NCBI RefSeq assembly: GCF_014207985.1
Contig: NZ_JACHMI010000001.1
Location: 4,881,001-4,945,000 of the forward strand
Length of the DNA stretch: 64,000 nucleotides
Direction of reading: 5' to 3'
Source: Nonomuraea rubra
GTDB taxonomy: Bacteria; Actinomycetota; Actinomycetes; Streptosporangiales; Streptosporangiaceae
Shown: positions 26,023 to 33,481 of the stretch, one piece after another
Numbering within the stretch: the stretch's first letter is position 1
How the letters are laid out: every line of letters starts with the position of its first letter
Program-made: the position numbers and the translations under genes
The notes under the pieces: generated by a model
Seen by the model: the letters and a program-made list of their open reading frames with translations, nothing else
Databases searched by the model: none
What the model was told of the DNA's origin: nothing

Positions 26023-28092
26023 ATGGAGGTCGAAGACAGCGAGGGCGGTAACCTCTCGTTCGAGGTGCTGGACCCGGCGCCGGTGGGGATGGCGGTGACG
26101 CGGGGGCCGGATCACCGGCTGCTCTACAGCAACGCCGTGTACCGGTCGCAGGTCAGCGGCCCTCGGCGCGGGATGCCCGTCGAGGAGGCGTTCGCCACCT
26201 TCGTGCTGCCGCACTACCGCGCCAGCATGGACCACGTCTACACCACGGGCGAGCCCGTCATCAGGACCGCCCAGCAGGTGGGGGCGCTTCCCGGCGACCC
26301 GGCGCCGCCGGAGCGGTTCTTCACCTTCAGCCTGTCGCGGGTCGTCTTCGGCCCCGGCGAGCACGGCGTGCTCGTGATGCTGATAGACGTGACCGAGCAG
26401 ACCGTCACCGAGCGCCGCGTGACGGCCGTCGCCGAGCAACGCCGCCGCATCCTGCGGCGCTACGAGAGCCTGGTGCGCCTGACCGCGGACATCTTCTGGG
26501 TGACCAGCAGGGACGGGTACGTGTCCGAGCCGAGCCCGAGCTGGGAGCGGATGACCGGACAGCGGTGGGCGGACTACCGCGGGCAACGCTGGCTGCGGAC
26601 GGTCCACCCCGACGACCGCGCCGGCACGATCATGTCCTGGTCGCACGCGGTCGGCCAGGCCGTCGAGATGTGGGAGCACGTCTACCGGCTGCGCACCTGC
26701 GACGGCGGCTACCGCCACTTCCAGCTCCGCGCGGTGCCGATCTCCGAGAACGGCCAGGTGGTGGAGTGGGTGGGCACCTCCACCGACATCGAGCAGCAGT
26801 GGCAGGACCAGCGGCGCCAGCGCCTGCTCGACCGCGCCGCCAACGCCACCGCGCAGCTCCGGAGCCTGGAGGAGATGCTCGGCGCGCTGGCCGACGTGAT
26901 CGTGCCGGAGCTGGCCGACGGCTGCGGCGTCTACCTCGTCACCGATCTGACCGACGAGCGGCACGGCGGCGCCCCGTTCGTCATCGAGCGGCTGGCCACC
27001 GCCGCGCGTCCGGGGCTGAAGCGGCTGCCTCCCTACAGCGAGGAGCAGCTGCCCGCGGGCAACGCCTTCGTGCAGGCCGTACGGCGCCGGCGGCCCCTGC
27101 TGATGACGTTCCCCGCCGGCTCGCCCCCGCCGCAGGCCGCCCCCGAGGGCACGCTGCCGTGGCTGAGGCTGAACGACGCCAACAGCGCCCTGATCCTCCC
27201 GGTCGTGGTCGACGGCGGGGTGCCCGCGGTGGTCTGCGCGGTGACGTGCGGCGACCGCCCGGCGATCGGCCGGGACGCCTTCACCTTGCTGAGCCGCATG
27301 TTCGATCACGCCCACGACGCCCTGAGCAGGGCCATCCGCTTCCAGCGCGCGCAGCAGATCGCGCTCGCCCTGCAGTACAGCCTGCTCGCCGAGCCGCCGT
27401 GCCTGCCCGATCTGCGGATCGTCGCCCGCTACCGGGCCAGCCCGTCCGCGGCGGAGGTCGGCGGCGACTGGTACGACTCCTTCGTCCTGCCCGACGGCGT
27501 CCCCGCGCTGGTGATCGGGGACGTGTCCGGCCACGACCTGAGCGCCGCCGTCGCGATGAGCCAGCTGCGGAACATGCTGCGCGCGCTGGCCATGGACCGC
27601 CGCGAACCGCCCGGCGAGATCCTGACCCGGTTGAACGTCGCGATGGAGTCGCTGTCGGGCGACGTCACCGCCACCTGCGTGTACGCGCGGGTGGAGGAGT
27701 GCGACGACGGCGGTCACCGGCTCTGGTACGCCTCGGCGGGGCACCCGCCGCCGCTGCTCGTCTCGCCCGAGGGCCGGGCCCGGTTCCTCGTGGAAGGCGT
27801 CAGCCCGTTGCTCGGCGTCCCCCAGGCCGGGCCGCGCGTCTCGCAGGCGGAGCCGCTGCCGCCGGGCAGCACCCTCCTGCTCTACACCGACGGTCTGGTC
27901 GAGCGGCCCGGCGAGCATCTCGACGAAGGCCTGGAACGGCTGCGCCGCCTGGCCGAGTCGGTCGCCGGCGAGCCGGTGGACAGGTTCTGCGACTCGGTGG
28001 TCAGCGGGCTGCCGACGAGCGGGCTGGACGACATCGCCGTGATCGCCCTCCGCGTGCCCGCGGAGCCTCCCTCCTTGTGCGCCCGTGACTGA
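26023..28092 (+). CDS. PAS-PAS-GAF-SpoIIE protein phosphatase
   Basis: 689 residues. PAS 1 (about 10-130), PAS 2 (about 147-255: YESLVRLTADIFWVTSRDG, HPDDRAG, VGTSTDIEQQW), a GAF-like region (about 285-440) and a PP2C/SpoIIE domain (about 466-680: EVGGDWYDSFVLPDG, IGDVSGHDLSAA, YASAGHPPPLLV, LLYTDGLVERPG, GLDDIAVIALR) with its metal-binding aspartates. Such enzymes dephosphorylate STAS anti-anti-sigma factors in response to small ligands or redox signals. GGGGGAGG precedes ATG 26023. STAS and RsbW-like genes occur 4-7 kb downstream. A GGGTAG hexamer at 25981-25986 could be a sigma-B-type -10. Confidence 0.95.
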   Translation: MEVEDSEGGNLSFEVLDPAPVGMAVTRGPDHRLLYSNAVYRSQVSGPRRGMPVEEAFATFVLPHYRASMDHVYTTGEPVIRTAQQVGALPGDPAPPERFFTFSLSRVVFGPGEHGVLVMLIDVTEQTVTERRVTAVAEQRRRILRRYESLVRLTADIFWVTSRDGYVSEPSPSWERMTGQRWADYRGQRWLRTVHPDDRAGTIMSWSHAVGQAVEMWEHVYRLRTCDGGYRHFQLRAVPISENGQVVEWVGTSTDIEQQWQDQRRQRLLDRAANATAQLRSLEEMLGALADVIVPELADGCGVYLVTDLTDERHGGAPFVIERLATAARPGLKRLPPYSEEQLPAGNAFVQAVRRRRPLLMTFPAGSPPPQAAPEGTLPWLRLNDANSALILPVVVDGGVPAVVCAVTCGDRPAIGRDAFTLLSRMFDHAHDALSRAIRFQRAQQIALALQYSLLAEPPCLPDLRIVARYRASPSAAEVGGDWYDSFVLPDGVPALVIGDVSGHDLSAAVAMSQLRNMLRALAMDRREPPGEILTRLNVAMESLSGDVTATCVYARVEECDDGGHRLWYASAGHPPPLLVSPEGRARFLVEGVSPLLGVPQAGPRVSQAEPLPPGSTLLLYTDGLVERPGEHLDEGLERLRRLAESVAGEPVDRFCDSVVSGLPTSGLDDIAVIALRVPAEPPSLCARD

Positions 28093-28146
28093 ACACATAC
28101 CGTGTCTTCGTCAACACTCCGGGTAGCGAAGAATCGCGGTGAAGAG

Positions 28147-28905
28147 ATGCGGCACCATGGCGGCGGCCCACGCGTGGCGGACGACTCGGAGCGGCGCACG
28201 CTGCTCACCGCCGCGGCGACCCTGACGGCGGCCTGCCTGGCCGGCTGCTCACCGGCCGATCCGGCGGCCTCGCCGCGCCCCGCGGAGCCGTCCTCCGCGG
28301 CCCCCCGGACGCCGGAGGCCGCCTACGAACGGCTGATGGCGGGCAACGGCCGCTGGGTGAGCAACGCGCTCCGGCACCCGGACCGCGACCCCACCCGCCG
28401 GCAACTGCTGGCCGCCGGCCAGCAACCCTACGGGGCGGTGCTGTCCTGCATCGACTCCCGGGTGCCGCCGGAGCTCGTGTTCGACACCGGCCTGGGCGAT
28501 CTGTTCGTCATGCGCAGCGGCGGGGCGACCCTGGGGCCCGTGATCACCGGCTCCGTCGAGTACGGGCCGATGACCAGCGGAACCCCGTTGATCGTGGTGC
28601 TCGGCCACCAGCGGTGCGGCGCGGTCTCCGCCGCGTACCAGGCCCTGCGGGCCGACCGGCCGCTGCCGGGCAACCTTCAGGCGATCACGGAGGCCCTGCG
28701 CCCCGCATACGAGCAGGCGGCGGCGGAACGGCACGCCGACCCCGCCGACACGATGGCCAGAGCGCAGGTCAAGCTGACGGCGGATGCCCTGCGCGGCAAC
28801 CAGGACCTCGCCCCGCTGGTGGCCAAGGGCACCCTGGCCGTGGTCGGCGCGTACTACTCCCTGGACACGGGCGAGGTCGAGACCCTGAACGGCGCACCCG
28901 TCTGA
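28147..28905 (+). CDS. Exported beta-carbonic anhydrase (Tat-type lipoprotein)
   Basis: 252 residues from ATG 28147. ERRTLL followed by a hydrophobic stretch and LAGC (Cys34) reads as a twin-arginine lipoprotein signal. The mature part is a beta-class carbonic anhydrase: zinc ligands Cys101 (SCIDSRV, with the Asp-Arg dyad), His154 and Cys157 (GHQRCGAV). It interconverts CO2 and bicarbonate, here outside the membrane. A GTG at 28102 is in frame, but a possible GTGT-N15-GGGTAG sigma-B-like promoter (28102-28126) overlaps it, favouring the later start. It follows the phosphatase gene and converges on a TetR gene. Confidence 0.9.
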   Translation: MRHHGGGPRVADDSERRTLLTAAATLTAACLAGCSPADPAASPRPAEPSSAAPRTPEAAYERLMAGNGRWVSNALRHPDRDPTRRQLLAAGQQPYGAVLSCIDSRVPPELVFDTGLGDLFVMRSGGATLGPVITGSVEYGPMTSGTPLIVVLGHQRCGAVSAAYQALRADRPLPGNLQAITEALRPAYEQAAAERHADPADTMARAQVKLTADALRGNQDLAPLVAKGTLAVVGAYYSLDTGEVETLNGAPV

Positions 28906-28948
28906 TCGCCCTTCCGATCGCCCGTCTGATCACCCTTCTGATCGCCCG
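28901..28948. repeat. Four tandem 12-bp units at a convergent gene junction
   Basis: Units TCTGATCGCCCT, TCCGATCGCCCG, TCTGATCACCCT and TCTGATCGCCCG run without gaps. The carbonic anhydrase TGA (28903-28905) lies in unit 1 and the TetR stop (complement of 28930-28932) in unit 3. Confidence 0.85.
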
Positions 28949-29556
28949 TAGAGCCCGGCGATCTCGTCGAGCAGCCGGTCACGTGCCACCTGCGCGGTGA
29001 CGACGCCGGTCAGGACGTAGGCGGCCAGCCCCTCCGCCAGGGCCACCAGGGTCAGGGCCGTGCCGTCCGGCCGCACGCCGCCGCGGATGCGTCCGGCCTC
29101 CTGGTCCTTGCCGATGAGCTGCGCCATCTCGCGGTGGAACTCTGCGTACAGGGCGCGCAGCCGGGCCGCGATGCTCTCCTCGGCGAAGCCGAGGGCGTGA
29201 AAGGACTGGCGCACGCGCATGTGGGCTTCGGTGGCGGCGTCGTACGGGATGAGCTCGGTGAGCACGGTGGTGAGCACCAGGCGGGGATCGGCGGCGCCGA
29301 GGTCGGAGCCGGTCTTCTGCCGGATGCGTACGCTGGACAGCTCGTTGCCGCGCTCGAAGGCGGCCTCGATGAGCTGGTGCTTGGCGGGGAAGTAGTGCTG
29401 CACGCGGCCCGGTGAGATGCCGGCCCGGCCGGCGACGGTGGTCAGCGACACGGCGGCCAGGCCGCGCTCCGCGACGATGGCGAGCACGGCGTCGGCGATC
29501 TCGTTGCGGCGCTGCTCGTGGTGCACGCCCGGCCCGCGCGTACGTCTGCCTGTCAC
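28930..29556 (-). CDS. TetR-family regulator
   Basis: 208 residues from GTG 29556 (VTGRRTRGPGVHHEQRR), preceded by AGAAGGCGG; an in-frame GTG at 29583 would add nine residues. Helix-turn-helix SLTTVAGRAGISPGRVQHYFPAKHQLIEAA, with a C-terminal domain of the broad BetI-like type. A 20-bp inverted repeat at 29582-29601 is a likely self-operator and could also repress the divergent PhoD gene (start 29721). Its C-terminal codons fall in a 12-bp tandem repeat, so the final residues (GRSEG) may be recent. Confidence 0.9.
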   Translation of the reverse strand: MTGRRTRGPGVHHEQRRNEIADAVLAIVAERGLAAVSLTTVAGRAGISPGRVQHYFPAKHQLIEAAFERGNELSSVRIRQKTGSDLGAADPRLVLTTVLTELIPYDAATEAHMRVRQSFHALGFAEESIAARLRALYAEFHREMAQLIGKDQEAGRIRGGVRPDGTALTLVALAEGLAAYVLTGVVTAQVARDRLLDEIAGLYGRSEG

Positions 29557-29581
29557 GTGGCCGCCTTCTCGATGTGCTCGC

Positions 29582-29601
29582 ACTGGATTGGTTCGTCCAG
29601 T
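29582..29601. promoter_or_regulatory. Putative TetR operator
   Basis: ACTGGA-TTGGTTCG-TCCAGT, 6-bp perfect arms with an 8-bp spacer, in the divergent TetR/PhoD interval. The remainder (29602-29720) shows no clear -35/-10 pair. Confidence 0.55.
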
Positions 29602-29720
29602 CTAGCGGGGGGCGCACGGGGAGGGGCTGACCATGGGGCCTGAAGTGCCCGGGTCTGTTCTTTCCCAGGGGCTGGCGTGTCCTCGTCCTGACAGAGGCCG
29701 GTCGCGGCGATCATGCTGCT

Positions 29721-31226
29721 GTGTTGAGCAGGAGATCATTCCTGGCGGCGGGGCTCTCCTCGGGCCTGCCGTCCCTGGTGCCGTCGGCGCCCTTCGGCGA
29801 GCCGTTCACCCTGGGCGTCGCCAGCGGCGACCCGGACCCGGGCGGGTTCGTGCTGTGGACCCGCCTGGCCCCGGTGCCGCTGGCGGAGGACGGGCTCGGC
29901 GGCATGCCGGAGGCGCCCGTGCCGGTGCACTGGCAGGTGTCCACCGACGCCGCGGGCAAGAACGTCGTCCGCCGCGGCACCCAGGAGGCGGTCAGGGAGT
30001 GGGCGCACACCGTCCACGTCGAGGTCGCGGGGCTGCGGCCGGGCAGGCCGTACTGGTACCGCTTCAAGGCGGGCGCGCACGTGTCGCCGACCGGGCGGGC
30101 GCTGACCACGCCCGCTCCGGGCACGATGGGGCGCCCGTTGCGCCTGGCCGTCTGCTCCTGCGCCAACTACCAGCACGGCTACTTCACGGCCTACGCCGCG
30201 ATCGCGTCCGAGCGGCCCGATCTCGTACTCAACCTGGGTGACTACATCTACGAGCAGGGCAGCGACCAGGAGCTCACGCCGGCCGGCAACGTCCGCGACC
30301 ACCAGGGCGCGGAGGCCGTGACCCTGGCGGACTACCGGCGCAGGCACGCCCTGTACAAGACCGACCCCGACCTGCGCGCCGCCCACGCCGCCGCGCCGTG
30401 GGTGGCGGTCCTGGACGACCACGAGGTGGTCAACAACTGGACCAGCCTCATCCCCGCCGAGCGCCGCCGCGTCGCCTTCCGCGCCTACTACGAGCACATG
30501 CCGCTACGGTCGCCGGCCCGCCCCGGCGGCACGGCCGTCCAGCTCTACCGGCGCCTGCGCTGGGGCGGCCTCGCCGCCCTGCACGTGCTCGACACCCGGC
30601 AGTACCGCGACCCGCACCTGTGCGGCGCCGGCTACCGCAGCTGCTCGCTCCCGGCGGGGCCGAGCCGCACGATGCTCGGCCTGGACCAGGAACAGTGGCT
30701 CCTGGACGGCCTGCGCAGGTCCGGGTCGCGCTGGGACCTCATCGGCCAGCAGGTCTTCTTCGGCCAGCGCGACCGGGACCCGGGCCTCGACCGGCTGGTC
30801 CGGCAGGACGCCTGGGACGGCTACACCGCCGCCCGCCTGCGCGTCACCGAGGGCTGGGTCCAGGCCAAGGCCCGCAACGTCGCCGTGCTCACCGGCGACG
30901 TGCACGCCCACTGGGCGGGGAACCTCGTCCTCGACTACGACGATCCGGCCTCCCGCCCTGTCGGCGCCGAATTCGCCGTCACCTCCATCACCAGCGGCGG
31001 CGACGGCCAGGACCTCGACCCGGCCGCGGACCCGCTGCTCGCGGCCAACCCGCACCTGAAGCTGCACCTCCGCCATCGCGGCTACCTCATGCTCCGGGTC
31101 ACCCCGGCCGACCTGACCGCCGACTTCAAGATCCTCCGTTACGTCAGCAGGCCCGGCGCGCCGGCGGAGAAGGCGGCCACGCTCACGCTGCACGACCGGA
31201 GCAAGGGCCTGACCGGCGCCACCTGA
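29721..31226 (+). CDS. phoD: PhoD-family alkaline phosphatase, Tat-exported
   Basis: 501 residues. The N-terminus LSRRSFLAAGLSSGLP is a Tat signal. A small beta domain follows (FTLGVASGDPDPGGFVLWTRLAP, LRPGRPYWYRFKAG), then the metallophosphoesterase core: CSCANYQHGYFTAYA, NLGDYIYEQG, VLDDHEVVNNW, QQVFFG and LTGDVHAHWAGNL. PhoD enzymes are Ca/Fe-dependent phosphodiesterases or monoesterases that release phosphate outside the cell. Start GTG 29721 fits the Tat motif; no clear Shine-Dalgarno. No Pho box was recognised by eye. This is the third exported metallophosphoesterase domain in the window, after the two in the giant protein. Confidence 0.95.
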   Translation: MLSRRSFLAAGLSSGLPSLVPSAPFGEPFTLGVASGDPDPGGFVLWTRLAPVPLAEDGLGGMPEAPVPVHWQVSTDAAGKNVVRRGTQEAVREWAHTVHVEVAGLRPGRPYWYRFKAGAHVSPTGRALTTPAPGTMGRPLRLAVCSCANYQHGYFTAYAAIASERPDLVLNLGDYIYEQGSDQELTPAGNVRDHQGAEAVTLADYRRRHALYKTDPDLRAAHAAAPWVAVLDDHEVVNNWTSLIPAERRRVAFRAYYEHMPLRSPARPGGTAVQLYRRLRWGGLAALHVLDTRQYRDPHLCGAGYRSCSLPAGPSRTMLGLDQEQWLLDGLRRSGSRWDLIGQQVFFGQRDRDPGLDRLVRQDAWDGYTAARLRVTEGWVQAKARNVAVLTGDVHAHWAGNLVLDYDDPASRPVGAEFAVTSITSGGDGQDLDPAADPLLAANPHLKLHLRHRGYLMLRVTPADLTADFKILRYVSRPGAPAEKAATLTLHDRSKGLTGAT

Positions 31227-31384
31227 CAGGCCGCACGTGGCCGTCGCATCACAGGTTTGTTGCAGTGTGCAAGGTTTTCTTGGCACGCCCGATCCGGCTG
31301 GATGAAATGGACGCCTGCCGCACCACCGGCCCCGCATGACGTGACGGGGGCGGGTGGGCCGCGGGACGATCGGGGGCGTGGCAC

Positions 31385-31672
31385 ATGGGACTTTCGCGGG
31401 AGGAGCGCCGGGCGCTGAGGGAGCTGGAACGCCGCCTCGTCCGGGAGGAGCCCGAGCTCGACGCCATGCTCTCCGGCGCGCTGGACTCCGAGACGGAGCC
31501 GCTGCCGACCCTGACGGGGAACCGCTCGCTGCTGCAGGTCTGGTGCATGCTCGTGATGCTGACCTGCGCGGTGCTCATGATCGGCATCGTGCTGCTGATC
31601 TCGGGCGAGCGGAGCTGCACGGGCTTGCAGTCCAGCTCGTGCCAGCGGCCCGCGAGCACGCAGGAAGGGTAG
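31385..31672 (+). CDS. DUF3040 small membrane protein
   Basis: 95 residues. LSREERRALRELERRLVREEPELDAML matches the DUF3040 N-terminal motif common in actinobacteria, followed by a single membrane helix (about 47-73: LLQVWCMLVMLTCAVLMIGIVLLIS) and a short Cys-containing tail (SCTGLQSSSC). DUF3040 proteins usually have two helices; here there is one long or hairpin segment. Function is unknown. The upstream interval (31227-31384) contains a short TTGCA-GTG-TGCAA repeat followed by a T-rich stretch but no clear promoter. Confidence 0.8.
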   Translation: MGLSREERRALRELERRLVREEPELDAMLSGALDSETEPLPTLTGNRSLLQVWCMLVMLTCAVLMIGIVLLISGERSCTGLQSSSCQRPASTQEG

Positions 31673-31831
31673 CCGCGCCTCCGGACTGGCCTCACCGCCA
31701 TACCTTGCTTACCCGGGCGCCCCTCAGGAAGAACGATGCCGGGCACGGGTAGCGCGGGGATGTTGTCGGATATCGCCGCCCGGGCCGGCGGGTGCGGGCG
31801 GGGCGGCGCGAGCGTGGGGACGGCCGGCGCC

Positions 31832-32194
31832 ATGACGGACCTCTTCATCGACGTCCAGCACGTGCAGGGCTGTCACGTGGTGCGGCTGGACGGAGAGGTC
31901 GACCGTACGACGCAGCAGCCGCTGGCCGAGACCTTCACCGGGTTGCTCCAGGCGGGCACGCCGAAGATCGTGGTGGACGTGGCGGGGCTGACGTTCTGCG
32001 ATTCCGGCGGGTTGTGGACGCTCATCAGCAGCCAGCGCCAGGCCGAGGAGCGTGGCGGGGGACTGCGGCTGATCGGTGTGCGGGGCACCCTGGCGCGGCT
32101 GCTGACCATCACCCAGCTCGTCCACCTGTTCCCGCCGTACCGCAGCCTGGCCGAGGCCACGACCTGGGCAGGCTCGGGTGGTGGTCCCAGGTGA
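31832..32194 (+). CDS. STAS-domain anti-anti-sigma factor
   Basis: 120 residues from ATG 31832. A single STAS domain (CHVVRLDGEVDRTTQQPLAETF, KIVVDVAGLTFCDSGGLWTLIS) with the phosphorylatable serine in CDSGGL. When unphosphorylated it should bind and remove an RsbW-like kinase from its sigma factor. Neighbours fit: a second STAS gene converges 7 bp away, an RsbW-like gene follows, and a SpoIIE phosphatase lies upstream. GGGTAGCG at 31747-31754 resembles the sequence before the carbonic anhydrase gene. Confidence 0.9.
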   Translation: MTDLFIDVQHVQGCHVVRLDGEVDRTTQQPLAETFTGLLQAGTPKIVVDVAGLTFCDSGGLWTLISSQRQAEERGGGLRLIGVRGTLARLLTITQLVHLFPPYRSLAEATTWAGSGGGPR

Positions 32195-32201
32195 ACGCGG
32201 G

Positions 32202-32582
32202 TCAGCGCGGTGGGGCCGGTGCCGGATCGGGTCCCTGCGGATCGGCCGCGCCCCCTTCCGGGCGCAGCCGCCGCTCCGGGTCGAGCTGCCAGCTGAGCAG
32301 GGTCAGCAGCTCCAGAACGGTGGCCGGCGCGTTCATGAGGACCAGCGCGCGCGGCGGCGGCAGACCGGCGGCCGTCCGGACGACGAGCTGCAGGCCGGCG
32401 GCATCGATGAAGGTAAGCTCGGACAGATCAAGGTGGATGTCGGCCTTGCTCATGCGCACCGCCCAGGCCAGCGCGCGGGCCAGCAGAGGCCGGCTGGCAC
32501 GGTCGATGTCGCCGCGCACGCGCAGGCCGAAGGGGTGCACCATGGGCAGCACGTCAGCAGCGCCGCCGGTTCTGTCGCTCAT
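32202..32582 (-). CDS. STAS-domain protein, probable anti-anti-sigma factor
   Basis: 126 residues from ATG 32582, preceded by GGAG. STAS core GLRVRGDIDRASRPLLARAL and ADIHLDLSELTFIDAAGLQLVVR. The usual phosphorylated serine position reads DAAG instead of DSSG/DSGG, so it may not be switched by phosphorylation or may mimic a fixed state. The C-terminal tail is Pro/Gly rich. It converges with the other STAS gene and faces away from the RsbW-like gene, sharing the 360-bp interval upstream. Role as a constitutive or differently controlled partner is inferred. Confidence 0.87.
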   Translation of the reverse strand: MSDRTGGAADVLPMVHPFGLRVRGDIDRASRPLLARALAWAVRMSKADIHLDLSELTFIDAAGLQLVVRTAAGLPPPRALVLMNAPATVLELLTLLSWQLDPERRLRPEGGAADPQGPDPAPAPPR

Positions 32583-32942
32583 CGCACTCCACGCCACGAG
32601 GGGCTCTCTCAGGGCAGAGCCGAGCCATGCCCCATGTCCGGGCATGGCAGGACATGGGCGCACACAACGTACGAGGGCACCGCGAGAAGATCGCCGGAAG
32701 CTTGAGCGCCCGGCACGCCGCGCGAGCGCTCAGCGGCGGCACATCGGGCAAGGAGGAGAGCAGATGTCGGGCGATCGGCCTTTCTCGCCAGGCACCGGCC
32801 GGCACGCCGCGTCCGTCGCGGCCGAGCCGCCGGTGGGCACCATGGGTGTGCCCGGCTCTGTTCGCTTACTCGGTCGTCTCACCCTCTGCCCGCACTCGTA
32901 CGCTTTACGCCACCCCCCTTCCGCCCCAGGGGTGAGGTAGCC
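32583..32942. other. 360-bp divergent intergenic region
   Basis: Lies between the minus-strand STAS gene and the plus-strand RsbW-like gene. It contains two overlapping inverted repeats at 32624-32658. GTGAGG lies before the RsbW-like start. I found no convincing coding sequence or -35/-10 pair. Confidence 0.6.
32624..32658. promoter_or_regulatory. Two overlapping, mutually exclusive inverted repeats
   Basis: Repeat A: GCCATGCCC (32624-32632) with GGGCATGGC (32640-32648). Repeat B: CCCATGTCC (32631-32639) with GGACATGGG (32650-32658). All arms are 9 bp and perfect. Formed as RNA, A and B exclude each other. As DNA, they could be paired operator half-sites. Confidence 0.6.
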
Positions 32943-33392
32943 ATGCAAGCACCCTTCCGCCTGCACTGCCCCATCACCTACGACCTGGCGCTCATCCGGG
33001 ACCTCATCAGGGTCTACGCCCGCCACACGAAACTGCCCGGCACCCGGGTGGACCATCTGGTGCTCGCGGTCAACGAGGCCGTCACCAACGTCCTCGACCA
33101 CGGCGCGGGCGGCGGCACCGTGACCGCCTACACCAGCCCCACCAGCATCGTCGTGGAGATCTGCGACAGCGCGGGCCGGTTGCGCCCCGAACACCTCGCC
33201 ACCGTCGAGCGCCTGCCCTCGCCCCCCGCCGACGCCGGGCAGCTGAGCCTGTGGCTGATCCACCGCCTGTGCGACGAGGTCAGCCTCGACCATCCTGACG
33301 GCCACAGCCGGCTCCGGCTGCGGCTGGACCTGCCCCTCAGCACGTACCTGCGGCCGTGGCGGGGCGACGGCTCCTCCGCGGCGGCGAGCTGA
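32943..33392 (+). CDS. RsbW-like anti-sigma serine kinase (HATPase)
   Basis: 149 residues with a GHKL ATPase fold: N-box HLVLAVNEAVTNVLDHGAGG, IVVEICDSAGRL (G1-like) and LSLWLIHRLCDEVSL. Such proteins bind a sigma factor or phosphorylate STAS partners. The start at ATG 32943 is preceded by GAGGTAGCC. Two STAS genes lie immediately upstream and a SpoIIE phosphatase nearby. No cognate sigma factor gene is in the window, so it may act on a distant one. Confidence 0.9.
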   Translation: MQAPFRLHCPITYDLALIRDLIRVYARHTKLPGTRVDHLVLAVNEAVTNVLDHGAGGGTVTAYTSPTSIVVEICDSAGRLRPEHLATVERLPSPPADAGQLSLWLIHRLCDEVSLDHPDGHSRLRLRLDLPLSTYLRPWRGDGSSAAAS

Positions 33393-33410
33393 TCCGCGCC
33401 TCTCTCCGAC

Positions 33411-33434
33411 CGGCCAGGCCGGCTGCTCTGGCCG
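33411..33434 (+). terminator. Probable terminator after the RsbW-like gene
   Basis: Perfect 7-bp arms CGGCCAG / CTGGCCG with a 10-nt loop, 18 bp past the stop and before the tup operon. Confidence 0.5.
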
Positions 33435-33481
33435 TCGTGCCCGCGTGACTCCTACACTTGCCTTGCTCTGTAGTAGCACAG

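Noticed and set aside
25621..28098. Long minus-strand frame opposite the SpoIIE phosphatase
   Set aside because: No motifs and biased composition; the plus strand encodes complete PAS and PP2C domains.
28901..28948. CRISPR-like or mobile element ends
   Set aside because: Only 12-bp contiguous units without spacers or transposase; simple tandem repeat.
32627..32935. Small gene of about 102 codons between the STAS and RsbW-like genes
   Set aside because: No ribosome binding site or recognisable motif, Arg/Ser-rich shadow-type composition, and overlaps the regulatory repeats.
33392..33481. Molybdenum-cofactor or tungsten riboswitch before tupA
   Set aside because: Only about 90 bp, containing one simple hairpin and a likely leaderless start; no elaborate fold is visible.
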